Below, piece by piece: positions 9,499 through 17,261 of a DNA stretch of 33,125 bases. Positions within the stretch are counted from its first letter, which is position 1. Each line of letters begins with the position of its first letter. The translations under genes and the position numbers were made by a program. Below the pieces are notes generated by a model. It had not been told where the DNA came from, searched no databases, and saw only the letters and a list, made by a program, of their open reading frames with translations. Source of the stretch: an uncultured Succinivibrionaceae bacterium (lineage in GTDB: Bacteria > Pseudomonadota > Gammaproteobacteria > Enterobacterales > Succinivibrionaceae); assembly GCA_949286015.1 (NCBI GenBank), contig CASEBB010000152.1:1-33125 (forward strand). Direction: 5' to 3'.

Positions 9499-10947
9499 TT
9501 ACTTGTAAGCCTCAGCGGCAAACTTCTCTAAGTCAGCCTCGGTGGTGCCCTCACCAAAAGCCACAAACTCTAAGCCTAAGAGCTTAGCAAACATGGCAAT
9601 GTCCTTACGGGTTAAAGCCGTGGACACCACGCTGTGGTGAGCGCCACCGGCGTAGCACCAGAAAGCCGTGCCAATGTTGAAGTTTGGCTTATGGCGGTAC
9701 ATGATACGCGCCACTGGCAGCTTTGGCATTGGCTGTGGCTGCTTGACCAGCTCGATGTCAGCGCAGATCACACGGAAGTGGGTGCCCATATCCACTAAGG
9801 TCACCTGAATACCATCACCCTGCACGCCGTCGAAGATTAAACGTGCTGGATCGGCCTTGCCACCAATGCCTAATGGCAGCACATCGATCTCTGGCTTAGT
9901 GGCGGCAAAGGTCACTGGCACCTCTAACATGTGCGAAGCCAGCTCTAACTCTTGGCCCTCGGTTAAATCGTAGGTGTAGTCCTCGATAAAGCCGGTAGCA
10001 CCATCACGGCCCTCAGCCATCTTCATTAACACGGCCGATAAAGCGGAGATCTTGTAGTCACCCTCAGGGCCAAAGCCAATGCCCTTGCCCATTAAGTTCT
10101 GGCAAGCGATACCAGGCAGCTGGTTTAAGCCATAGAGGTCTTGGAAGGTGTCAGCAAAAGCACCTAAGCCACGCTGGCCTAAGAACTTCTCTAAGCCCAC
10201 TTCGTATTTAGCCTGCTCGCGCACCACGTCCACACGATCGGTCTTCATGGTGTACTTGGAGGTGTACTCCGCCATCTTGGCATCAACTTCAGCGTCGGTC
10301 ACGGCGTTAATGGTACGCACGAGGTCACCAACTGCAAAGTAGTTGCACTCCCAGCCTAAGCGAATTTGGGACTCTACGCGATCGCCATCGGTCACCGCTA
10401 CTTCACGCATGTTGTTACCAAAAGAGGCAACCTTGAGGTGACGCGAGAAGTTGATAGCACGAGCCACGTCGATGAAACGCGAGATCTCAGAGAGCACCTT
10501 CTCATGACGATAGAAGCCAGCCACTACTTGGTGGGCAATCTTCATACGAGCCAGAATAAAGCCGTACTCACGGTCACCGTGGGCAGCTTGATTGAGGTTC
10601 ATGAAGTCCATGTCGATGCTGTCATATGGCAGCTTCTCGTTGGCTTGGGTGTGCAGGTGCAGGAGTGGCTTTCTTAACTCTTGCAGGCCCTTGATCCACA
10701 TCTTCGCAGGCGAGAAAGTGTGCATCCAAGTCATGACCGCGATGCAGTCATCATCGCAGCTGACCTTACGCATGTCAGCGATGCAGGCCTCAGAGTTAAC
10801 GACGGTAGGTAAGAGCTCGAACTGCACCTTGGAGCCAAACTTCTCGTTAAAGAAGTCGGTCATCACCTTAGCGTCAGCAGCGACTTGCTTTAAGCACTCG
10901 TCACCGTAGAGATCCTGCGAGCCGACAACAAAGTAAATTTTGTCCAT
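9499..10947 (-). CDS. araA: L-arabinose isomerase
   Basis: It converts L-arabinose to L-ribulose in the cytoplasm, the first step of arabinose breakdown, using Mn2+. The N-terminus (IYFVVGSQDLYG) is typical of the family, as are MTWMHTFSPAKMWI, SIDMDFMNLNQAAHG and NNMREVAVTDGD. The usual metal/catalytic residues are in place: Glu in GPEGDYK (about 294), Glu in FIEDYTY (about 322), His in ASHMLEV (about 338) and His in GGAHHS (about 437). The ATG at 10947 gives 482 residues, close to the usual ~500. It has no Shine-Dalgarno of its own; a strong GGGAGG lies 47 nt upstream beyond a hairpin (see 10962-11000). The frame stays open to a GTG at 10992, but that extension is Cys-rich and unlike the family. 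It lies between the binding-protein gene and the permease operon; araB and araD are not in the window. Confidence 0.95.
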   Translation of the reverse strand: MDKIYFVVGSQDLYGDECLKQVAADAKVMTDFFNEKFGSKVQFELLPTVVNSEACIADMRKVSCDDDCIAVMTWMHTFSPAKMWIKGLQELRKPLLHLHTQANEKLPYDSIDMDFMNLNQAAHGDREYGFILARMKIAHQVVAGFYRHEKVLSEISRFIDVARAINFSRHLKVASFGNNMREVAVTDGDRVESQIRLGWECNYFAVGDLVRTINAVTDAEVDAKMAEYTSKYTMKTDRVDVVREQAKYEVGLEKFLGQRGLGAFADTFQDLYGLNQLPGIACQNLMGKGIGFGPEGDYKISALSAVLMKMAEGRDGATGFIEDYTYDLTEGQELELASHMLEVPVTFAATKPEIDVLPLGIGGKADPARLIFDGVQGDGIQVTLVDMGTHFRVICADIELVKQPQPMPKLPVARIMYRHKPNFNIGTAFWCYAGGAHHSVVSTALTRKDIAMFAKLLGLEFVAFGEGTTEADLEKFAAEAYK

Positions 10948-10961
10948 AAAAACAACCCAGA

Positions 10962-11000
10962 GTGCTCCGCTTGTGCAGCACAAGCAAAGCACGTCCTCCC
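10962..11000 (-). promoter_or_regulatory. Hairpin between Shine-Dalgarno and ATG of araA
   Basis: On the minus strand GGGAGG (11000-10995) is followed after 2 nt by a hairpin at 10992-10962. Its outer stem is GTGCT/AGCAC, then a 3x3 internal loop, then an inner stem CTTGTG/CACAAG with a CTG loop. After it come 14 T-rich bases and the araA ATG. It could control ribosome access or act as a weak attenuator. Folding it brings the Shine-Dalgarno to about 16 nt from the ATG. The structure is seen; the function is inferred. Confidence 0.5.
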
Positions 11001-11213
11001 TATAATCACCAAAACAAGAAAACTGTAGTGTAACAAGAGCAGAGCGCTACACGGTCTTATTGAGACTAAAACTCAACAAGGGTGCAAAGCTGCATTCTTA
11101 TGCTGTTTTACCCTAATACAGCCCGCTCTCAGCACGGGCTAAAGCATGCTTTACCCGCGCGCCGAGCCGTCTTAAAAGCAGCAGTGCTTCTGCGGCCGCT
11201 GCCGCGCTTCTGC

Positions 11214-11565
11214 GAAGCAACTGACGGCAGCGATGACGGCATTTAAGGCAAGCCGACAAGCATGCGTGCCCCACCTGAAGAGAAGCTCAGGCTCAGGCTA
11301 AAGCCAAGGCTCGCCTGCCTGCACCATGCTCCATGCATCTTGCGGATGCATCTTGCGAAGCATTACCCTGACGTCACCTTGCAGCTGTCACTTATGGGCT
11401 CTGCTTATAGTTTGCTGGATACCACAACGTAGTCTCATGCCTTTGGCAAGCACCTGAGGCGTGGTTATGGCACTTAATGTGAGCCACCGCCACCACCTAA
11501 GAGCCGTATTGGGGCTCTATCCACCAAACTCCGAGGAGAACCCACTTATGCGATCACTCCTGCCT
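11214..11565. repeat. Family-1 repeat, copy F, interrupted by a family-2 element
   Basis: The left end (GCAACTGACGGCAGCGATGA, then CGGCATTTAAGG) matches copy A. The inner CTCGCCTGCCTGCACCATGC is shared with copies A and C. The right end (TTATGCGATCACTCCTGCCT) matches the right end of copy C. Without the inserted element and one target duplication the copy is about 198 bp. The extra length includes a small tandem duplication of TGCATCTTGCG (11334 and 11347). Confidence 0.65.
11397..11542. mobile_element. Family-2 MITE-like element, 146 bp, perfect 8-bp target duplication
   Basis: The element starts GGCTCTGCTTATAGTTTG and the complement of its right end starts GGTTCTCCTCGGAGTTTG; both continue to TGGATA. 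It is flanked by perfect 8-bp direct repeats CACTTATG at 11389-11396 and 11543-11550. The interior shares long blocks with the copy at 3371, such as ATACCACAAC, GGCAAGCAC and CGTGGTTA. It has no coding capacity. The target is the right end of family-1 copy F, so this insertion is younger than that copy. Confidence 0.88.
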
Positions 11566-11695
11566 TGAGGGCAGCGTTTGGGTATCCTCAGTACCACTAA
11601 CGCCACCTTAAAGTGCTCTTACTAACGTTAGAGCAGCGGTAGCAGCCTCAACTCTGCGCTGAGAGCGCAGCGCTAATCTCAGCTAAGAAAAGCTA

Positions 11696-11846
11696 AGGAA
11701 CGACTGACTTAATAAATGACGGAATTTAGGGCACGCATGCATGCCCATCTCAAGATAGGCTCAGGCTCACTTGCACCTTATATCTCGAGGTGAGACGTTG
11801 CAACCACGCACCGCTACATCCGTCACTTATTAGCTCACTCTTTCCT
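11696..11846. repeat. Family-1 repeat, copy B, 151 bp
   Basis: Inverted ends are AGGAACGACTGACTTAATAA on the left and, complemented, AGGAAAGAGTGAGCTAATAA on the right; both continue to TGACGG. The core carries TATCTCGAGGTGAG. A perfect 17-bp direct repeat, AGCTAAGAAAAGCTAAG, lies on both sides (11681-11697 and 11848-11864) and may be a long target duplication or part of a larger repeated unit. Confidence 0.75.
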
Positions 11847-11895
11847 AAGCTAAGAAAAGCTAAGCAGTGCCCCTACTCCTAATTGTCTGAAACTT

Positions 11896-12048
11896 AGGAA
11901 TGACTGACCTAATAGATGACGGGCTTTAGGGTAATCATGGTGCACTGTCCTAAGCTATGATTAGACTCGCCTGCACCATTCATCTCGAGGAGTGTGACCA
12001 TGCCATCACGCCTCCCCTCTGCCATCATTTATGAGATCACTCCTTCCT
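11896..12048. repeat. Family-1 repeat, copy C, 153 bp
   Basis: Left end AGGAATGACTGACCTAATAG and complemented right end AGGAAGGAGTGATCTCATAA; the core has CATCTCGAGGAG. The 10-mer CTGAAACTTA occurs at 11887-11896 and again at 12053-12062. The second occurrence covers the stop codon region of the permease gene ending at 12060, as if that sequence had been duplicated on insertion. Confidence 0.75.
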
Positions 12049-12059
12049 TGTGCTGAAAC

Positions 12060-13022
12060 TTACTTAATCACCGTCAGCGACTGGCGATCGGCGAAGATAG
12101 CCACGAAGGCTAAGAAGACCACACCTTGAATGAGCTGCATCATCTGCGTGCTAAAGCCCATCATGGTTAAGCCCGAGGTCAGCACCACGTATAAGAGCGA
12201 GCCCACGATCACGTTATAGAAACGAGCCATGGCGCCACCGGAAATTGGCATACCGCCTAACACGAGGGCGATTAAGATTTGCGTCTCCAGCTGGTTACCA
12301 CCATTGGCGGTCACCGAACCGATCTTGATCGCCGAAATAAAGGCGGCAAAACCAGTAATCGCACCAGCGAGCACATACACTAAGAACTTAATGCGGTCGG
12401 TACGGATACCGGCGAACATGGCCGCTTTTTCACCAGCACCAATGGCACGCAGGTAGATACCAAACTTGGTGAAGTTAAAGCAGATAAAGCCAATCAGCAC
12501 CACAATCACGGTAGCTGAAACCTTAAAAGCGGTGGTATCCCACATCACCAGCATTGGCGAACCAGCCACTGGAGATTCTGTGGTGAGGAACTTAATGAGG
12601 CCACGGAAGAGGAACATGGTACAGATCGTCACAATGAATGATTTGATCTTCCTGTTCACGTAGAAGTAGCCGTTTACCGCGCCAATTGCTGCACCGGTCA
12701 CGATACCCGCAAGAATCGACAGCTCGATGCTATAGCGGGAGACGTAACACACCACGATGGCTGACAGACCCAAGATCGAGCCTTGAGAGAAGTCGAGGCC
12801 ACCTACGGTCATGATAAAGAACACGCCCATAGACGAGATCATGATGACGTAGACCGTACTCAAGGCCAGCGGCAGACGGGTGATTAAGCGACCGTTGGTG
12901 AGGAAGCTAAAGAGGGCAAAGATCGCAATTAAGCCCACGATTGGCAGCAGGGCGCGCACCAGACGCATGGTGTTCTGCTTTTTTAAGGCGACTTCCTTGG
13001 CGCTAAGATTTGTCTCTGACAT
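12060..13022 (-). CDS. Sugar ABC transporter permease (CUT2 type), second permease of the operon
   Basis: This is an inner-membrane channel subunit of a pentose/hexose importer (BPD_transp_2 family, RbsC/YjfF-like), 320 residues, the normal length. After a short charged N-terminus, hydrophobic segments alternate through the whole protein. The family segment MTVGGLDFSQGSILGLSA (about residues 71-90) and LGGMPISGGAMARF near 260 are present. The start is set by a perfect AAGGAGG 5 nt before ATG 13022; that Shine-Dalgarno begins right after the stop of the ATPase reading frame, 10 nt away, so the genes form one operon. Context with araA suggests L-arabinose; an arrangement of two different permeases, one ATPase and a detached binding protein is known for related arabinose/galactofuranose importers. 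The gene's tail borders repeat copy C. Confidence 0.92.
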   Translation of the reverse strand: MSETNLSAKEVALKKQNTMRLVRALLPIVGLIAIFALFSFLTNGRLITRLPLALSTVYVIMISSMGVFFIMTVGGLDFSQGSILGLSAIVVCYVSRYSIELSILAGIVTGAAIGAVNGYFYVNRKIKSFIVTICTMFLFRGLIKFLTTESPVAGSPMLVMWDTTAFKVSATVIVVLIGFICFNFTKFGIYLRAIGAGEKAAMFAGIRTDRIKFLVYVLAGAITGFAAFISAIKIGSVTANGGNQLETQILIALVLGGMPISGGAMARFYNVIVGSLLYVVLTSGLTMMGFSTQMMQLIQGVVFLAFVAIFADRQSLTVIK

Positions 13023-13032
13023 TTCGGCCTCC

Positions 13033-13704
13033 TTACACCATCATCGCAATGAGTTTCTGCTCATCAAGGTCAGGGCTGCGCAGCACTTCGCCGCTGATAG
13101 CACCGTCCTTCATGATGATGATGCGATCGCACATACCAATAAGTTCCATCAGCTCTTCGGAGATCATGATGATCGACTTGCCGTTCTTTCTCATCTTGTT
13201 CATGAGCTGATAGATGTCTTGCTTAACGCCGATGTCGATACCACGGGTTGGTGAGTCGAGCACCACGATATTGGAGCCCTTACCAATCCAGCGGGCTAAC
13301 ACCACCTTCTGCTTATTACCACCGGAGAGCTCCGAGACAAACTGATCGGTGCTTTGCATCTTCACCGACATCTCTTTGGCGTACTCGTTGGCAAACTGCC
13401 GCGCCTTCTTCCAGTTGATAAATGGCGACTTGCCATAATCAAGGTAATTGAGCGATGGCATGATGATGTTTTCGCCAATGGACTGATTGATCACCACGGA
13501 TTCGTTGTCACGATCCTTAGAGGTGTAGGCAATGGAGTTCTTAATCGCCGTTGGAATGTCGTTAATCTGTGTGCCGTCCTTTAAGGTCACGGTACCTTCA
13601 CGATCGTAGCTGGCGCCAAACACCGCCTTGCCAATCTCGTGCATACCGGACTCAGACAGACCACCAAAGCCTAAGATCTCGCCTTGGTGCAGATCAAAGT
13701 TCAC
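13033..13704 (-). CDS. Sugar ABC transporter ATPase, C-terminal half (split gene)
   Basis: This is the second nucleotide-binding domain of a CUT2-type ATPase that is normally one ~500-residue protein. It opens at a GTG (13704) overlapping the TGA of the N-terminal half as GTGA. Its first residues, NFDLHQGEILGFGG, belong in the middle of the first beta-sheet of the domain, so the usual leading strand and linker are missing. The second-site P-loop is degenerate (GLSESGMHE), as is normal for this family. The signature VSELSGGNKQKV and Walker B IVVLDSPTRGID are intact. Either a small out-of-frame deletion broke the gene, or the halves are translated separately by stop-start coupling. I think deletion or assembly error more likely. 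Confidence 0.75.
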   Translation of the reverse strand: MNFDLHQGEILGFGGLSESGMHEIGKAVFGASYDREGTVTLKDGTQINDIPTAIKNSIAYTSKDRDNESVVINQSIGENIIMPSLNYLDYGKSPFINWKKARQFANEYAKEMSVKMQSTDQFVSELSGGNKQKVVLARWIGKGSNIVVLDSPTRGIDIGVKQDIYQLMNKMRKNGKSIIMISEELMELIGMCDRIIIMKDGAISGEVLRSPDLDEQKLIAMMV

Positions 13705-14504
13705 GTCGTGGACACCACGTCATCGGAGATAGGCTCACCGTAGTCCGAGCGGTAGTAATCACCGGTGACCTCACGGCCCACCATGAGGCGCTTTAGCTTA
13801 TCCTGATCTAAGTCCTTAGCCTTTAAGGTGTCGATGTAGACGCCATCACGTAAGATGGTGACGGTATCGGACTTGGAGAGGATCTCGGACAAGTCGTGCG
13901 AAATGAAGATAATGGTGTTGCCTTCATTGCGGATACGCTCCATCTGCTTGTAGAGCTCTTCACGGCCCTCTTGCGACAGAGCGGTAGTGGTCTCATCGAT
14001 GACCACGATCTTTGGGTGGAAGTAAGTGGCTTTCACAATCTCGATGAGCTTGCGATCCTCGAAATTGTAGTCATCGACCATGCTCGCGGCTTTAATGTGG
14101 GTAAAGCCATACTCCTCTAAGAGCTTGTTGGCCGCTGCATTCATGGCTATGGTGTTGCGGAAGCCGTGCTTAATGAAGCGATCCTCATGGCCTAAGAAGA
14201 TGTTCTCCGCCACAGTTAAGCCCGAGAGGGTGCCCAGCTCCTGCACGATGATGGAGATGCCGTGATTATTGGCATCCACCTGATTTACAGGGTGGATCTC
14301 CTCACCATCTAAGATGAACTTACCCGTTTCCATCGAGTAAATGCCGGTGAGCATATTGGTCAGGGTGGACTTACCCGAGCCATTCTCACCGATGAGCGCG
14401 TGTACCTCACCCTTATTTACATCAAAGGAGACATCCTTCAGCGCCTTGGTGATGCCGAAGTTTTTGCTGATGTTCCTGACCTGTAATCTAACTTCGCTGC
14501 TCAT
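13701..14504 (-). CDS. Sugar ABC transporter ATPase, N-terminal half (split gene)
   Basis: This is the first nucleotide-binding domain of the importer's ATPase, which powers sugar uptake at the inner membrane. The ATG at 14504 has GGAG 6 nt upstream and lies 14 nt past the first permease. Walker A GENGSGKST is at residues 39-47, the Q-loop Gln at 88, Walker B IVVIDE at 166-171 and the His switch in FISHDLSE near 201. The signature position reads NFEDRKLIEI instead of LSGGQ, a variant I believe occurs in this COG1129-type family. The reading frame ends SDDVVSTT and stop where the linker to the second domain should begin. The frame then changes; GACGTG occurs twice 12 nt apart around the junction, which could have promoted a deletion. 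Confidence 0.8.
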   Translation of the reverse strand: MSSEVRLQVRNISKNFGITKALKDVSFDVNKGEVHALIGENGSGKSTLTNMLTGIYSMETGKFILDGEEIHPVNQVDANNHGISIIVQELGTLSGLTVAENIFLGHEDRFIKHGFRNTIAMNAAANKLLEEYGFTHIKAASMVDDYNFEDRKLIEIVKATYFHPKIVVIDETTTALSQEGREELYKQMERIRNEGNTIIFISHDLSEILSKSDTVTILRDGVYIDTLKAKDLDQDKLKRLMVGREVTGDYYRSDYGEPISDDVVSTT

Positions 14505-14518
14505 ACCAAACTCCGCGA

Positions 14519-15469
14519 CTACTTAACGATTTCGCCCTTGTTCACCTTGGTGGTGAGGGTGATGATGATCAGCAGCGCCAGACCGGAAATCATGTCTTGA
14601 ATGGCGGTTGGTGCACCTAAGGAGATAAAGCCGAAGAAGATGATGTTCACAATGAACTCACCTAAGATAATGGCTTGCAGCGGGATGCCGTAGCGCATGA
14701 AGGCAAGGCCGAAGAAGCAACCCATGGTTGGGATGAAGTTACGGCTCATGGACTGCATGCCGGTCACAGCCACGATAGAAGAACCATAGCTAATGGTTAA
14801 GATAGCCATCGCGCCGAAGAAGGCACCGCTTAAGATAAAGGCGTAAACCTTGTAGCGATCGACATTGATACCCATGTTCTTGGCTACGAACTCGTTAGAG
14901 CCGATAGCGTAGGTATAGGTACCAAACTTGGTGTAGTTGAGCATGAGGTAAGCGATCACGAAGCAGAGCACTGCTAAGATGATGTTACCTGGCATCTGGC
15001 CTAAGCCGCGCATGTCAGATGGTAAGGTTTGACCGACACCACCTGCCATGTAGTTGGCGATAGACTCGTAAATTAAGGCCAAACCTGCGGTTACGATCAT
15101 GGATGGGATGCGCAGTCTGACGTAGAAAAAGCCATTGCACAAACCTACCAGCGCACCGGTGATGATGCAGCCGATGACGAGGCCAAAATAGCCCAGCTCA
15201 AAAGACGTCGCCAGCTGGCAGCCCACCACGGCTGAGAGAATGATGTTGGCACCGATCGAGAAATCGAACAGGCCCATATCCATCACGAAGTAGAAGCCGA
15301 TTGCACCGACGGTAGCAATCAAGCTTGCCTGGAAGTAGGCTAAGAGGTTCTCAGGGGAACCAAAGTTATCTGGCGTCAGGATCTTGAAGATCAGCCACGA
15401 CAAAACTACCAGTGAAATCAAAACTATGTAGCCTTTAGTCGCGCCTGATAGATTCTTAAATCCACTCAT
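14519..15469 (-). CDS. Sugar ABC transporter permease (CUT2 type), first permease of the operon
   Basis: This inner-membrane permease is the first gene of the transporter operon: 316 residues, BPD_transp_2 family. The ATG at 15469 has AGGAGT about 6 nt upstream. Hydrophobic segments occur from about residue 12 onwards; FVMDMGLFDFSIGANIILSA (about 61-80) is the family's conserved region, and YTYAIGSNEFVAKNMGI near 190 is the usual cytoplasmic loop. It is only distantly like the second permease (12060-13022), so the channel is probably a heterodimer. Its 5' region carries LacI-type operators and a CRP-like site 330-515 bp upstream. Confidence 0.92.
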   Translation of the reverse strand: MSGFKNLSGATKGYIVLISLVVLSWLIFKILTPDNFGSPENLLAYFQASLIATVGAIGFYFVMDMGLFDFSIGANIILSAVVGCQLATSFELGYFGLVIGCIITGALVGLCNGFFYVRLRIPSMIVTAGLALIYESIANYMAGGVGQTLPSDMRGLGQMPGNIILAVLCFVIAYLMLNYTKFGTYTYAIGSNEFVAKNMGINVDRYKVYAFILSGAFFGAMAILTISYGSSIVAVTGMQSMSRNFIPTMGCFFGLAFMRYGIPLQAIILGEFIVNIIFFGFISLGAPTAIQDMISGLALLIIITLTTKVNKGEIVK

Positions 15470-15800
15470 CGCTTACTCCTGCCTGACAAGAAAGTCGCAA
15501 CTGAGCACGTTGCGATGTAAATCAGGGCAACGCACCTCCTCAGACATACCAGCTGAAAGCCCTTACGGCAAACTACTGTTCCTCAATACAGTAGCGTGGT
15601 CACTCTTAGGAAGCTAAAACTTAGGCTAAGAGCTATTGCTGTCAGGATAAGCGCGCGTGACGCATGCAGGCGGCCTTTAGGCCAAGTCGAAATTGCATGA
15701 AGCGATGCATGAAGCGATGTCAGCGGCGCTGGGGGCAGACAGAGCAAACCTGATATGTCTTCTATCTTTTTTAGGATAGGAAGAGCGGGCTGCAAAGTCA

Positions 15801-15814
15801 CGTAAACGTTTACG
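15801..15814. promoter_or_regulatory. LacI/GalR-type operator, site 2 (perfect palindrome)
   Basis: CGTAAACGTTTACG is a perfect 14-bp palindrome about 330 bp upstream of the first permease. It lies 60 bp downstream (in the direction of transcription) of a CRP-like site, a layout that would let a repressor block the promoter start region. Confidence 0.62.
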
Positions 15815-15859
15815 ATAATTGAATCTCTTGCACGTTTTTGAGCTTTTTTCTGACAAAAG

Positions 15860-15875
15860 TTTGAGGCATATCACA
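15860..15875 (-). promoter_or_regulatory. CRP-like site upstream of the permease operon
   Basis: On the minus strand TGTGATATGCCTCAAA matches TGTGA-N6-TCACA at 9 of 10 positions with the normal spacer. A TTGTCA that could serve as a -35 box lies just downstream. The promoter itself is not clear. Confidence 0.4.
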
Positions 15876-15969
15876 AATCAGCAAAAAGGCATCTTGTGCG
15901 CTGTGCGCATTTTATCCAAGCGCTTACAGGTGTAAAGAGGAGCACCGTTTTAGGAAAGAGGCGCAACAG

Positions 15970-15983
15970 TGCAAACGTTTACA
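15970..15983. promoter_or_regulatory. LacI/GalR-type operator, site 3
   Basis: TGCAAACGTTTACA has one mismatch from a palindrome and shares AAACGTTTAC with sites 1 and 2. Its centre is 169 bp from that of site 2, so the pair could be bridged by a tetrameric repressor with a DNA loop. This is inference. Confidence 0.55.
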
Positions 15984-16007
15984 TTAGAGGCACGGTGAGG
16001 GGAGGCA

Positions 16008-16384
16008 ATGATGATGATGATGATGATGCGGTGGTATTAGGAACGGTGGTGATGATTGCGCTGGCGTCGATGGTGGTGATGGTGGCGGTGGCTGGGGTGA
16101 TGATTATGATGGAGCTGGCTGTGGTAATGATGGCAGTGGCTAGCGGTGGTGACTATGTTGTTGGTGAGGGGTGGTGATTACGGCGATGGCTGGCGGTAGT
16201 GGTGGTAGTGGTGATTAAGGAATCAGCAACGGTAGTGGTGGTGGTGTGTGACGATAGTAGCAGTGTTTGTAGTGGTGGTGATGGTGGCGTTGGAGAGGCG
16301 GTGGTGACGATGTTGTTGGTGGTGGTTGTTTGTGATTACGGCGGTGGCGGTGGTAATGGTGATAGGCGTTGGTGCTGGTGAAGA
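16008..16384. repeat. Low-complexity (ATG)7 followed by a GTG/GGT-rich tract
   Basis: (ATG)7 at 16008-16028 leads into about 350 bp dominated by GGT/GTG/GAT triplets, the same composition and order as at 8542-8702. Open frames through it encode Val/Gly/Met/Asp runs and have no supporting start signals. The rest of the gap (15470-17261) holds the operators, this tract and family-1 copy D, with no supported gene. Confidence 0.7.
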
Positions 16385-16726
16385 TGCTGGGCGGAGTTTA
16401 CCTTGAGGCAAGGCGAGGCGGCAGCGAAGGCCAAGACCGAGACCAAGCAAGGTGCACATTAAGGTGCACTGCAAGGTAAGAACGGTAAGGATGGAAAGCG
16501 GCAGCAGCAGCGGCGACAGTGATGGAGGTAGTGATGGTGGTGGAGGGGAAGGTGTGGTGGCGAAATCAGCGGCAGTAGCAGCAATGGCGGTATCAGCAAC
16601 GTCAGCGGGCACAGCACAGGTGGAAGCTGAAACAGTCTGGGGTAGCAGCTGCCACCACAACAGCAGCAGCTGTACAGCGGAGACGCATAGCCCTGACACC
16701 ACGAGCTATGGCTGGACTTAGTGGCA

Positions 16727-16878
16727 AGGAATGAGGCGCTAATCAGTGACGGATGCAGGGCTAATGGTTGGCAACGTCCCCTACCTCGAGATAAAGGGGG
16801 AAGGTGAACCAGAGCCTACCTGAAGATGGCGCACACATGGTTGCCCTAAACGCAGTCATATCTGAAGTCAGTCGTTCC
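16727..16878. repeat. Family-1 repeat, copy D, 152 bp
   Basis: The complement of the right end (GGAACGACTGACTTCAGATA, then TGACTGCGTTTAGGGC) closely matches copies B and F. The left end (AGGAATGAGGCGCTAATCAG, then TGACGG) is more diverged. The core CTACCTCGAGATAAAGGG is shared with copy E. No clear flanking duplication is visible. Confidence 0.7.
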
Positions 16879-17261
16879 GCACCTTGGAGGAGCTTAGCTG
16901 CTGTGCGTAGCTCCCACCACCACCAACACCACTACTCCTAAGGACACAGGAAGCACAGTGCGCCGCAACGCACTGCAACATACCGCGAAGCGAGGCACGG
17001 TCGATGGCGGGGCGGGCGCTGTAAGTGCCGCAGCTCTGGTAGCGCCCGCGTCAGCGGGCGCAGCCCACTATCTCGAGGTCAGTCATGTTTGGGGGCATCG
17101 ACCACAGCTGCAGCTGCCGCAGCAGCAGCAGCGTACATTGCACAAAACCACTGTCACGCTTTTTCTTGTGCCAATTTTCCATAGATACATAAACAGGTGT
17201 TAATTTGCGATAACAGCTGAGCACAGAGGCCGCTATTATCGTGCTAAACAAAAAGTATTTA

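Noticed and set aside
15896..16702. Val/Gly/Asp-rich and Thr/Ser/Pro-rich frames on both strands
   Set aside because: They are translations of GTG/GAT triplet repeats without start signals; the same holds for 8433-8880.
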